DNA of 64,000 bases from Pisolithus tinctorius (lineage: Eukaryota > Basidiomycota > Agaricomycetes > Boletales > Pisolithaceae): assembly GCA_024663395.1 (NCBI GenBank), contig JANFAH010000024.1, positions 900,527-964,526 of the forward strand, in the 5' to 3' direction. Both the position numbers and the translations under genes were made by a program. Positions 21,944-33,159 of the stretch are shown in pieces (position 1 is the stretch's first letter; each line of letters begins with the position of its first letter). The notes beneath the pieces are model-generated. The model was not told where the DNA came from, ran no database searches, and was given only the letters and a program-made list of their open reading frames with translations.

Positions 21944-22868
21944 TGGGTCCCACTCAGCTAACCCTACTTCACCATGGAATGCATTTTTGCCTCTGCTAGA
22001 GCAAATATCCACCTTCTTTCTGAATCTGGCCTTTCTGCTCAACAAATCTCCTCCACAACTGGTCAGGGGAGCTCTACTGTGGCCAGGGTCATCAAAGAGT
22101 TCCAGCTAGATTAAGGAAAACCTCAAACTAGGACATCCTTACCAGCCTTCTTCTCCTGGCAGAGGAGAATAGTCTCTAGTATGACCTCTGGAAGAGCTGG
22201 AAATGCTGTCCAGGCTACCCATATAATGTGTGTGGCCCTTTCCTCTCCTGTCACTTCCCAAACTGTTTGCAGTGTGCTCAATTCTGCATCCCTGAAGGTG
22301 ATTGTCAAGCAGGAGATGCCAATCTTGTCTTGCAAGCATACACAACAGTGACTTGCCTTTGCTCTTAAGCAGCAAAACTGGACTGTGGATGACTGTACTG
22401 GGGTCATCTGGTCAGTTGAGCCCAAGATCAATAGTATTGGACCAGATGGAAGGAAATTTGTGTGGAAAATGGTAGGGAAGTGCTTGCAGGATAATTCTCC
22501 TGCTTGACTACAGCCTTCAGGGATGCAGAATTGAGCACACTGCAAACAGTTTGGGAAGTGACAGGAGAGGAAAGGGCCACACACATTATATGGGTAGCCT
22601 GGACAGCATTTCCAGCTCTTCCAGAGGTCATACTAGAGACTATTCTCCTCTGCCAGGAGAAGAAGGCTGGTAAGGATGTCCTAGTTTGAGGTTTTCCTTA
22701 ATCTAGCTGGAACTCTTTGATGACCCTGGCCACAGTAGAGCTCCCCTGACCAGTTGTGGAGGAGATTTGTTGAGCAGAAAGGCCAGATTCAGAAAGAAGG
22801 TGGATATTTGCTCTAGCAGAGGCAAAAATGCATTCCATGGTGAAGTAGGGTTAGCTGAGTGGGACCCA
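21944..22868. mobile_element. Inverted duplication (foldback) of a Tc1-like transposase fragment
   Basis: The left arm (21944 to about 22316) and right arm (about 22496-22868) are near-identical reverse complements of about 370 bp around a spacer of about 180 bp. Read on the plus strand, the left arm plus spacer encodes a decayed Tc1-like transposase N-terminal half. It has two helix-turn-helix-like segments (LSAQQISSTTGQGSSTVARV; TSQTVCSVLNSASLK) and the DDE-domain entry WTVDDCTGVIWSVEPKIN...GPDGRKFVWK. In-frame stops (TAA after QLD, TGA after QQ) show it is dead. The region is nearly devoid of CpG. Confidence 0.78.
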
Positions 22869-23320
22869 ATAATGAAGGTATGAGTTTCTCAGTGTACAAA
22901 GTAGTCACTGAGGTGGAAAAGAATGGTGCGGAAAATTTATAGTACCATAATTAGTAAGTGTAATGACATCAGAATTTAATTCCGAGGGTCAGGGAACAAT
23001 TCCGAGCCCTCTGGGCAAAACTCCAAGATGCTACCATAATTCCAGATTGCATTCTCGACACAACTTGCAAGGACTCAGGTTGATTACGATCGAGATGCAA
23101 TCTCCTTGAATTTACAAGGCTGCTTATGTAATAAAGTAAAACCTAACCTTGATGACTGTCCAACCATCCAACAGACCTTAAGGCAAATGGTGCCCCAATG
23201 GTGAAGAAATCATGCAAATGCACATTTGTTGTTTCTTCTGTCCCAGTAGGTCTACCATATTCACAAGACCTCAGATATCCTATTCCTATGTGTCTTTTGC
23301 ATGAAACAGATGAAGGGGTC
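22869..23320. other. Edge of the repeat island, nothing coding
   Basis: A/T-rich and mostly CpG-poor sequence with no recognisable motif. Ordinary CpG frequency returns at about 23320, which I take as the right boundary of the repeat island. Confidence 0.35.
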
Positions 23321-23603
23321 CACGGGCCACATATCCATTTGCACGACCACCTATTTTTGATGGAATCATTGCCGTCATCGATCCTGAGTGGAGTTGGATA
23401 GCATGGTGGCAGAGGATACGCGGGAGTTTCTTGTTTGCCTTTTGGTTTGCCCCCTTATGGTTGTTGACGGATCTTTTTTTGTATAGAACACGAAATATGT
23501 ACGAGGGGTGTGATGGGATTCGAATCAAAGGCCGCATACTGGAAGACGTAGAAGCAGAGCTCGAGAGTCATGGTAGATACAAGTATCGACCAAGAGACTA
23601 GAT
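23320..23603 (+). other. Open coding-like segment, unassigned; lacks a start
   Basis: In one frame the segment reads RPPIFDGIIAVIDPEWSW, a Trp-rich stretch, then a hydrophobic helix (FLFAFWFAPLWLLTDLFLY), and ends with ILEDVEAELESHGRYKYRPR before TAG at about 23601-23603. The composition is protein-like and one membrane segment is plausible, but I recognise no family. There is no in-frame ATG before the hydrophobic part, and a stop lies just upstream at the edge of the repeat island. It may be the 3' end of a gene truncated by that island, or an exon whose upstream partner I cannot find. Confidence 0.3.
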
Positions 23604-23637
23604 AACACAGATCACCACTAATTTTACAGTCCCTAAC

Positions 23638-24011
23638 ATGCTCTCGTTCGTCCCCAATCTCGTGGTTCCCTTTGCGATCGGGTTGACTCCGTTTTTTGAG
23701 GTAATATTATTGTGGCATCTAATCTGTTACTCACACTACTTCATGCCAAGCTTAAACAGTTCGGACATGTACTATATTACTGGTATCCTTACAGATTGCG
23801 AATTGTCTCTGTAATGCCCAAAGTAACCTAGCTGACACCGAAGAATGCCGTATACGTTGCCTGCGCGTCCTTGTTAGTCAACGCATAATATTCGACTCGG
23901 ATCAATGGACAACCCGTAGTGAGTTGTGGGCATCCTTCGACGCTCTAGACCCGGAGATGTTATCGAGGGTTTACTGTGGGAAGCACCACCGTTGTATCGT
24001 CAGTCCTTGAA
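23638..24011 (+). CDS. Small hypothetical protein (two-exon model)
   Basis: Exon 1 (23638-23700) encodes MLSFVPNLVVPFAIGLTPFFE. An intron follows (23701-23795, GTAATA...ACAG, phase 0). Exon 2 (23796-24011) encodes IANCLCNAQSNLADTEEC and goes on to a TGA. The product would have 92 residues, with a hydrophobic start and seven cysteines, like a small secreted or membrane-associated protein. I recognise no family, and the splice model is unsupported by homology. It ends about 200 bp upstream of the kinesin start, so it could also be part of that gene's leader. Confidence 0.3.
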
Positions 24012-24212
24012 ATCCGAGCAGAATAGTTTGGGTGTTCGTATTGGAGACTTGTTCACGCGTGATTACTGTAATTGGACGGAGCGCGGCAAGCGGCCATACA
24101 GCTTCTGCGTGCTTTATTTCTGTTTCGCTCATCACACATACTCCTACTACATTCTTAGACATACTTTCTTACATCGGATTGGACAAAGGAACCTGCTTTT
24201 TAGACTTTTAGC

Positions 24213-27200
24213 ATGGCGGAGCCCGGGGAGGGTAACATCAAGGTTGTGGTGCGATGTAGGCCTCTCAACGCTCGCGGTACGGCCCATCCACCTGTCCGTC
24301 GCATGCGAACATACTCATCTATTCCACCTTCTTCTTCTCTCCATTCGATGTGGCTCCAACCATGCAGAACTCGCGCGGGGCGCCAAGATGCTCATCCGCA
24401 TGCAGGGCAACCAGACTTTCCTCGATCCGCCAGAACCAGGCTCATCACAAGATTCGAAGCGTGCCACGGAACGTAAGACAATGGCGTTCAGTTTTGACAA
24501 GAGTTATTGGTCTGCGGGGCCTCGCGACGAACTGGGTTACTGTTCACAGCAGACATTGTATGACGACTTGGGAAAGGAGCTGTTGGACCACGGCTTTGCG
24601 GGATTTAATGCTTGTATTTTGGCTTGTGAGTGGGCCCCCCGGAGAGACGTTTAGAACCCCCGTTCCTGATACCTCGAAACCATCGCCTTCGTTGATAGAT
24701 GGACAGACTGGTAGGAGTGCTACCACATAATACCTGGGCAAACCTCAATGCTGAAAATGTAATCTCTAGGATCTGGAAAATCATATAGGTATGTCCAAAC
24801 AATCCCTACACTGCATGTACATGCTCCGCTCAATCCAATGAAACCTCCAGTATGATGGGATGTGCGTCTCTTTGCCGTACACTATGCTCTTCACGAGATT
24901 TTTGACCACCTGCTCTTGACACTAGATGGACAAGACAAGGGAATTATACCATTAACATGCTCTGAGCTCTTTGTACGCGTAGCCCACAAGAGGGAAATGG
25001 ACCCAACTGTCAGCTTCACTGTCGAGGTGTCGTACATAGAGGTGCGTATATATGCTAGCATATGTACCCTTACCCTACCCCTAACCCTTGGTGTCGCATA
25101 CTGGCGAAACGTTCTTTCGGTCGCCTGGCTTGCACATAGATATACAACGAGAAAGTGCGCGACCTTTTGAACCCGAAGAACACTGGCAACCTCCGTGTCC
25201 GTGAACACCCCAGTTTGGGTCCTTACGTTGAAGATCTGTCTAAGCTCGTCGTAAGTAGTTACGATGAGATGATGACACTCATGGACGAAGGTAACAAAGC
25301 GCGGACGGTGGCAGCCACTAATATGAACGAGACGTGAGCCACATACTTCGGGCGTGTGAGTCTGGCGTGCATAAGGCTGAGTCATTGGATAGGTCGTCAC
25401 GGTCTCATGCAGTATTCACTTTGCTACTCACCATGAGAAAGCATGACGTGGATACCAACCTTGACACTGAGAAAGTGTCACGGATTAGGTACGTTCACAC
25501 GTTTGGCGAGCTCTTGATGGCGGTGGTTAACATTCGGCTACAGTCTGGTTGATCTGGCAGGTTCCGAACGAGCCAATTCGACAGGGGCGACTGGACAACG
25601 TCTCAAGGAAGGAGCGAACATCAACAAGTCACTCACTACCCTTGGCAAGGTCATATCTTCTCTTGCACTCGTTAGTCAAGATGGTGCGAAGAAGGGGAAG
25701 AAAAAGGGTGACGAGTTCATTCCGTATCGCGATTCGGTGACTACGACCACCCGCATACCAGGGAGGCTTTTTCTGATCACGATAATTATCAGGTCCTTAC
25801 TTGGCTCTTGAAGGATAGTTTAGGTGGTAATTCCAAGACAGCGATGATCGCAGCTATTTCTCCTGCAGACTACGAAGAAACATTGAGCACTCTTCGATAC
25901 GCCGATCAGGCTAAGAAGATTAAGAACAAGGCCGTAGTTAACGAGGATCCCAACGCTAAGTTGGTACGCGAACTCAAGGAAGAATTGGAGCTACTCAGAG
26001 GTTTGCACTTACCGGCAATATGAAGGAGCGAATATTTACTGATCTTTTCCTTTTTTCTCTTCCCTCCCTAAGCTCGTGTGGCTACGTCAGGCGGGGAGGA
26101 TGCCTTCGACCCTACTGTACCTCCTGAGAAACAGAAGGTCACGTACCAGACGAAAGATGGGAAGATCAAAACGGTCACCAAAGCTGAACTACAGGAGCAG
26201 ATGGAGGCGAGCGAGAAATTGATGCAGAGCTTGAACGAAACATGGGAGGACAAGTTGGCGCGGACGCAGGAAGTGCAGAAGGAACGCGAAAAGGCGCTGG
26301 AGGAACTGGGTATTACTGTGGAGAAGAACAACGTCGGTGTACACACCCCGAAGAAGGTAATTCCCAATGCTTTCGATGAGATTATTGGAAGCTCATGTGA
26401 CACTTCTAGATGCCTCACCTGGTGAACTTGGTCAGTCCTTCGGTCCATTCGACTGCGGATAGACTACTGAATGCATGCGTGATCGTTCTGCTCAGAATGA
26501 GGGTAAGGAAGTTCGCACTCACCGTATATACTTACACTCACGTCCCCCATAGACCCTCTGATGAGTGAGTGTCTGATATACCAGATCAAACCAGGCAAAA
26601 CGCTGGTGCGTGTTATTGGAAGTCTTTTATGGCTTTGCAAACCTCATTAAAACGTCTGAGTAGGTAGGACGCATGGACAGCGAGAAACCTGCAGCGATTC
26701 GCCTCAGCGGAGACAACATTCTCGAAGAACATTGCGAATTTGAGAATGTTGATGATAAGGTTACAATTCACGCTATGCCAGAGAGTGTGACGGTGAGCTT
26801 AGATGAAGTTACTCCAATATGTTTAGGTCAATGCTCACCGTATGACAGTTCCTGAACGGGAAACAAATAACACCTGGACAAGTAAGTGCGGATAGCCCGC
26901 TTGATAATTTGCCTTATTTCAATGTTTCCAGCCGTACAAACTGCGGTCTGGATACCGGATCATTCTGGGCAAGTATCTTGCAGGACTGCTCTGTTGAAGG
27001 GTCGCTCTTACATGTATGTACTTTCAGGGGATTACCACGTTTTCAGGTTCAACAATCCCGAAGAAGTTCGGAAGAAACGTGATCGAGCAACAGCTCGATC
27101 TAATTTGCATCACAGCGTAGCAGCCAGCGAAGTGGAAGGTGGCGAGTCCTCGCTGACACTTCCAAAGGAATCTCGACCTCCATCCAGGTCTTCTTCTTCC

Positions 27201-30200
27201 GCCGCCGGAGCGGATGTAGATTGGAACTTTGCAAAACGGGAAGCTGCGCTGGCTCGGCTGGGTCTGGACCCTACCTTGGACAACCTGCCGGATGAAGAAA
27301 TAAACAAGCTCTTCGAGCGGATAACCAAAGTCAAGACCATGCGGGACCATAATCAGAAATCGAGGCCGGAGAGTAGTCTCAGTCATCGCGACGACCTATG
27401 GAGCGAGTCTGGGAGACCAGTGTCGAGTGAGACAGATGACACAAGCGTATATGCTGGTCCGAGCCACGGTAGTCCTGACACAGATGGGCCGCTAAAAGAT
27501 GTTCAGCATCAGCTAGAGTCACGTCTCCAGGCGATTTCAGAGTCCAGCGAAGCCGAAGATTTGAAGGTGGAGAAGGATCATATGGAGCACCAACTCAAGC
27601 TGGTTCAGCAGCAACTCAAACGTCTCATTCATGCGCGCGCACGTGGGGAAACGGATGATGAACTTGTTCAGTTTGAACCTGTCATTTACACGGCGAAGCA
27701 ACTGCGCCTGATCCGCAAGGTATTGGACAAGTGGAGATCTCATAGATCGTTCTCGATGGCAGAGACCATCCTTTCTAATGCTGTTCTAGTAAAAGAAGCA
27801 ACAGTCATCAGGTAATGTGTTTTCCGCGTCATTCAACGTACCGGAGGATTGAACTTCCCGAGCAGCAAAGAATTGGGCAAGGAAGTTTCCTATAATTTCA
27901 CGATCGCTTCCGGAGGTACGCTGGCAGCCCCTACCTCCGGCGTTGACTCTATTGGGAGCCTGGATACCTTTGGTGACGTTGCTGACCCGAGGCTGGCATC
28001 CACCACGCAACCATCGGCTGCAGTTAAAGTCCTTGACAAAAAGCACTGCGCCATCTATATCTGGTCCTTGGACCGTCTCCAACAGCAACTGCAGCGTATG
28101 CGCAACCTGACAACCTATATCGACCGCCCTTCCTTCACTCATCACTTCAGTTCTGATCAACCCTTCTATGACCTGCCGCCACCTCAATTCTCGTTCATTG
28201 GTAATGCCGTAGTATCACTGGCGCCACTTGCCCGCCGCCTATCTTCGACCGCCGTCGTCCCTATATTCTGCCGATACACCGCCGAAGCAATTGGTTCGTG
28301 CAGGGTGGACATGAAGATATCGAGTGTGGTGCACATGTCGTCGAAGCACGGTCGTAGATCAGCAGCATCGACACGGCCAGCATCTCCCGCTCCTTCTCTT
28401 TTACAGCCTGGTAGCAAAATCACTTTCTTCCTGACAGTCGATTCTGTCAAAGGGTTGTCATCCCTCGACTTCGCAGCACTTCACCTACAGTTACGATTAT
28501 CCTCGTTTGTGGGACCCTCATCCATTACCAACGACGAAGTGTTCACTTCCTCCGTACTCGATCCAGACGTGTCTTCTTTGTCAGAACTCAAATTCCGGAG
28601 AACTTTTTCGCTCGCCGCGTCTTCTAAAGTCATCGCGCACCTACGTGAGGGATACGCTCCGATAGAGTTCTTTGCGGCTGTCAGGCCAACATACTTGGAG
28701 CGCCTGGAACGGTGGGACGAGATGAGGGAGCTGCGAGGCAATCCACGTCCACCATCACCGGGAAGTCAGACCGATTCTCCTTCGTCCAGCGTTCAACCAA
28801 TGCGAAGGTCCGAAACCGATTTCGTTGTCGAACAAAGCCACGACGTTGCTGCCCGTATCCAAGTAAGGGAGCTTGGAGCAGACGGCGAGTACAAGCCGGT
28901 GCCTGTAGTCTCACAAGGCGGCCTTGACCCAGGGGCATTTTTCCTACACCAGGGGTTGCAAAGACGAATTGTCTTGGAGCTGTCGTCTGATTCAGGATCT
29001 CAGTTCCCGTGGACTGACGTGACCAAGATTCGAGTGGGAAATGTTCGCTTGCTAGATCCGAAGGGTCGAATACATGACTCGACATCCAAGGCAATGGTCA
29101 CGCTTCCGCTGCTGGCAGACCAGGTCGTTGAGTTTAAATCGGACGGGACGGGTTCGCTGACCGCGCAAGCACTGTGGGACTCTAGTGTGCATGATTCGCT
29201 CTTACTGAATCGTGTGACCACGAATCCATACCGTGTCATAATGCAAGTCAGCTGGGCAATTGGAGTCGAGACGTGTAGGGAACCGGTGCAATTCACGATG
29301 GACATCGCGATTACGATGCAAACACGAGATGCCCGTCCTCCCAGTCGTTTCCTTACCTTCCTGAGTTCCGGCAAGATTCTTTCGCGTATCAGTGGGATTT
29401 TCAAAGTCTGTCTATCACCTCCCTTGACGCGTTCGCCTGGTGACTTGTGGCGATTGGACACCTCGGAGAAATACGTTCGCGGGGAAGAAGTACTCCACTC
29501 GTGGAGGCCTCGTGGTATATCTGTTGTCGAGGACTACAATCGCCTGATCCTAACAGAGAGGCGCGCAGCTGATGTTCAAGCGATTCGGGTCATCTTGGCT
29601 TCATCACCATCCATGATGCGTTCGAATGGTCAGTCCGGTTCGACTGTGTGGGCGTCTGACACGTTGCTCCGAAAGACAATTGAATTGTGGCAGAAGCATT
29701 TCGGCCACCCTGGCGAAGCAAGTGCATGCATTTTGTCACATGGGATTGGTTTAACAATAGCTTGGACAGATTGTTCTGAGTCAGGTGATGCTGGACGCTG
29801 ACAAGTCTAGCTCAACTACGATCAAGGCAACCCCTTGCAGGGGTCTCATTGATGACCTGAAACTCGGCTCGACTGTAACCCTAGTACCTCGCGGGTGAGT
29901 GCATGCAACAATACACGTTGCTCTGTGGAGTTGGTTGTGACTCAGGTCCGCAGCGATGGGCCGACGAAGAAAGGGTATTTGATGATCCTGACTGATGCAA
30001 GCCAAGATACATGGCAGAGGAGGTGGTTCGTCCTACGCCGGCAAGTGGTACTGCCTTCCGTCATTACTCTACGCCACTGACAGTAATTTTAGCCCGTACT
30101 TGCATATGTACACAAACTCCAAAGAAGTGGAAGAGGTTGGGGTCATAAGCCTCCATGGCATGAACATCGAATGCGATTCCAATAAGGAGGCCCTGCTTGG

Positions 30201-30391
30201 CGTAAGTTGCAAGTTCCTTTTCTCTCTCGAAGTGGTCACAGTTGATCTGATCATTACTCTCATACTACCGCTAGAAACCATTCTGCTTTACTCTCTTCAC
30301 GGCGGCCAATTCACATGCCTTCGCTGCACCGTCCCTCAAGGAACTTCAGTCATGGACATCGAAATTAGATCCCACAGGTTCTCTTACTTAG
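24213..30391 (+). CDS. Kinesin-3 motor protein (Unc-104/KIF1A-like)
   Basis: The protein opens [19 protein letters not shown]. The ATP site AYGQTGSGKSYSMMGYG is spread over five exons (to 24625, 24699-24710, 24770-24788, 24851-24861, 24926-25041). Switch I reads [11 protein letters not shown], switch [13 protein letters not shown], followed by [19 protein letters not shown] and [20 protein letters not shown] at the neck. Downstream are an FHA domain ([22 protein letters not shown]...NILEEHCEF...NGKQITPGQ), a coiled-coil/KIF1B-type region (27200-27800), a long DUF3694-containing central part (27849-29780), and a C-terminal PH domain ([40 protein letters not shown]). This full Unc-104 architecture belongs to plus-end motors that carry vesicles and early endosomes in hyphae. 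Roughly 1,600 residues; at least 15 introns. The stop is TAG at 30389-30391. Confidence 0.93.
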
Positions 30392-33159
30392 ACCCTTGTC
30401 GACCCTCGTTTCTTGGGCTGACTGGTGCTGCTTTAACTTTATTATTTCGGGCTCACACGTACCGGTTCATTACTATACCATAGTCTCCATACAAACGGTT
30501 GTATGTCGTATGTCACTTGCTGCGCGATAATTTGGACGGGATGGGTACATCCACACGTCGTTGAGACTTTGCACCGCACGCATCAAGCCTTGAAGTAAAT
30601 CCGAACCTGGCGGTCACTACCGACACTGGCAGCACTTCGTCAATAAACTTAGCCCCGCAGCGTTGGCAACGGTCGCCTACTTACTAAAAGACACAACTTA
30701 TCCTTCAGCCTTTCGAAGTTCAAACTTGAGGTGTTGACGCAGGTGGGCACACATTTGATCCCTTCGGCTGTTGCTTGGGCTAAGCCGCCGCTCGCCATCA
30801 AACTTCTATGAATATACTCTAGTTCGCTCAGCGCGCCAGGTACGAGATCACACCGTCCTTCGGTTTCCTTGGCCTGTTCTCCTATGGTATGTATGGTTAG
30901 GCCTCGCCCGCCACTCACAGCCTCTCGGAGCCGTTCGGCGAGCCAGTGTTCAAGTTACACAGCGAGTCGGTTCAGTTCGGGGAATCTCTTTTTCTCTCGG
31001 GGAGGGATGGCCCACCGGAAGAAGGAATTCCCTCTGGCATGTCAAGGATTGCCACAAAACTCTGCGTCGTGTCCGATACCGCACCCACGTGCTTTACTCA
31101 TCTCATTGGATGCCATCCCACAAGATCCGACGACCGAATGTACGGCTTCTTCCAGCCGTAAGGTAATATATGTGCTGCAGTATCAGTGTGAATTGATTAC
31201 CCACTCGAGATCAGGTACTTCTTCACGTGGAAAACGTACTCCGAGTTTCTAAAGTCGAGGTTATTGGTCGTTTAAAAACCGTGACTTCCAATTGTCGACG
31301 GAGAGGGCCATCCGATTCGTCAAGCAGTGCTTCGGCGACCACGTGAGTCCGACTAGATCAGGGAGGGATCTAGGGTGAACGATTGAGAAGCACATTTCGG
31401 TCTCCCCAGCTTCCCTGGAGAGGGTTGGTAACGTGAAATACACCCCCGTCATTGTGGAGACTAGGGGGCGATTGCCATCTTGATACGATTGCTTGGACGG
31501 ACAAGAAAGCGTGCTGAGGGAGGGCGGGTACGCGTTTTTCCAGGCGGCCGATAAGGCATTTTGGAGCGTATATTATTACCGCATCCGCCCTCCTTGTGGA
31601 GCTATGTGTAACACGGCGTATCAGCAATTAGAACATCCATGCATGTGCAGCAGGGCCATTCCCTTTGCTCACACGTCAAGGAGGGGGGACTGGCAACCTA
31701 GTGTTTGCAGCACTTTGCTGTGTGGGATTGATTGCAAGTTTGACAAGGGCAGGTTACCAATGTGAAGCCAGACTATCAAAAGAACTCCAAGACTTCTACT
31801 TCGACGGGGATGAACAAGGGCCGGGTTGATGTGCCCATAGTCTACGACTTACCTAACCTTTGTGGATTTGTTGTTCCTTGCAAGGATAAACCTCGCGGAA
31901 ACCGCTCTGTGATGAGAACGCAACTCCGTGCCAGACTGTCATTCTTTATGACGCAACGGCGTTCTCACAGTACTGTAAGAGACAGACGCTCGTCAGCCAC
32001 TGCTAATATTATGGTCGTGGGTGTGGCAGACTGAGCCACATAGTGCACCTGGAATTTGGAATTTGTCCAAATCCACCCAGTTAATTCACCCCCCACCACT
32101 CGTGGCCTCAAATTCACCAAGACCCCTAGTGAACATGGGTGAATTTCAATCTCACTCCCAGTCTCCCAGTCTTCGTCCACTGGAGGTGCCTTAGATTCAA
32201 CTGCGGATCTAGCAACACCCATCCCTTCTCCATGTAACTCACAGGTGGATACCAAGTCCCGGCTGGCAGTAGAGTTCATGAGGCATGGTCTTGTGGCAGT
32301 ATGGCCAGCCGTGCTGTGGTTTGCGTTGACAGTGACTTTGGAGATGTTAGCATTGGCCACGTCGTACTGAGGGATAGCAGTAGTGAACTAGGTAGTCTGC
32401 AATGCAAATTGTCTATACTGTACATGTGCGATGGTGCTTGAAAATGACCATAACTAAAAAGAAAATCAAGGTGAAGGACCGCAAATACTTCACCCCAAAT
32501 TCACCCAAATTCACCCTCATCAAAGAGCCTTGGACGAAATTCACCGTGAATGCGACCTAATTAACCAAGGTGAATTAACCCTTCAAAATTCCCGGAGTAC
32601 TAGAACTGCAGGACCCACCATTGACTGACCGTACCGTGGGAATGATGATCCAACTACCTGCAGTCCTACCTTCTATAATCAACTCGACGGAAACGAGTTC
32701 TGCATACACAAGCCTGGGACTCGACAGTTTACAAAGGTAGAAACACTTGCATAGCGGATTGGGTTGGTGTGAACTACAGTCGCAAGCTTCATACAATGAG
32801 GCTGAATCACTCGCAGGCAGCTAAAATGAGGGAAGTTAAAAATCCTAAGTATTTTTGCTATCGCAACTTGGAAATATACATGCGGGTACTTATAAAATGT
32901 GATACATCGCTACGTTACATTGTCCTAGGGGCTTGCCAAGGACTAAATATTATCGCTACGATGGGATGAGTACTTGAGTGCTAATAATATGCTATCTAAA
33001 CACGGCGGGCGCGCTCGCTGGAACGAACGAAAACGCGGTGGCCCCAAAAAAAACACGAAATCTATAAAACAGTGCGTTCCGAATTTATAGGAATTTATGA
33101 GTCATAATAAAATACGAAGGATGGCAGTAAATTTTCGAAATCGAAGCATCCGAATGAAT
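30392..33159. other. Gene-poor interval with one candidate inverted-repeat element
   Basis: No recognisable gene. Several open frames of 60-130 codons overlap in different frames (for example 30649-30918 minus, 30771-31166 plus, 31965-32360 minus) and none matches a family. Between 32080 and 32579 an inverted pair GTTAATTCACC/GGTGAATTAAC encloses sequence with several more AATTCACC copies. The kinesin 3' UTR and the 3' UTR of the minus-strand methyltransferase must lie at the two ends. Confidence 0.4.
32080..32579. repeat. Candidate small inverted-repeat element (AATTCACC-rich)
   Basis: GTTAATTCACC near 32080 and its reverse complement GGTGAATTAAC near 32568 are the ends of a 500-bp stretch. 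The stretch contains further AATTCACC or GGTGAATT copies near 32110, 32140, 32495, 32505 and 32540. There is no coding capacity and no clear target-site duplication, so this could be a MITE-like element or chance clustering. Confidence 0.3.

Noticed and set aside
22123..22689. Two open frames with the same 50-residue stretch
   Set aside because: Both are antisense to the Tc1-like transposase; they match each other only because the arms are an inverted duplication.
23505..23535. tRNA B-box-like GATTCGAATC on either strand
   Set aside because: No A box or acceptor-stem pairing at the right distance; it lies in the coding-like segment.
30649..30918. 89-codon minus-strand open frame resembling a small protein
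   Set aside because: No homology I can recall, overlaps plus-strand frames, no supporting splice or promoter signal.
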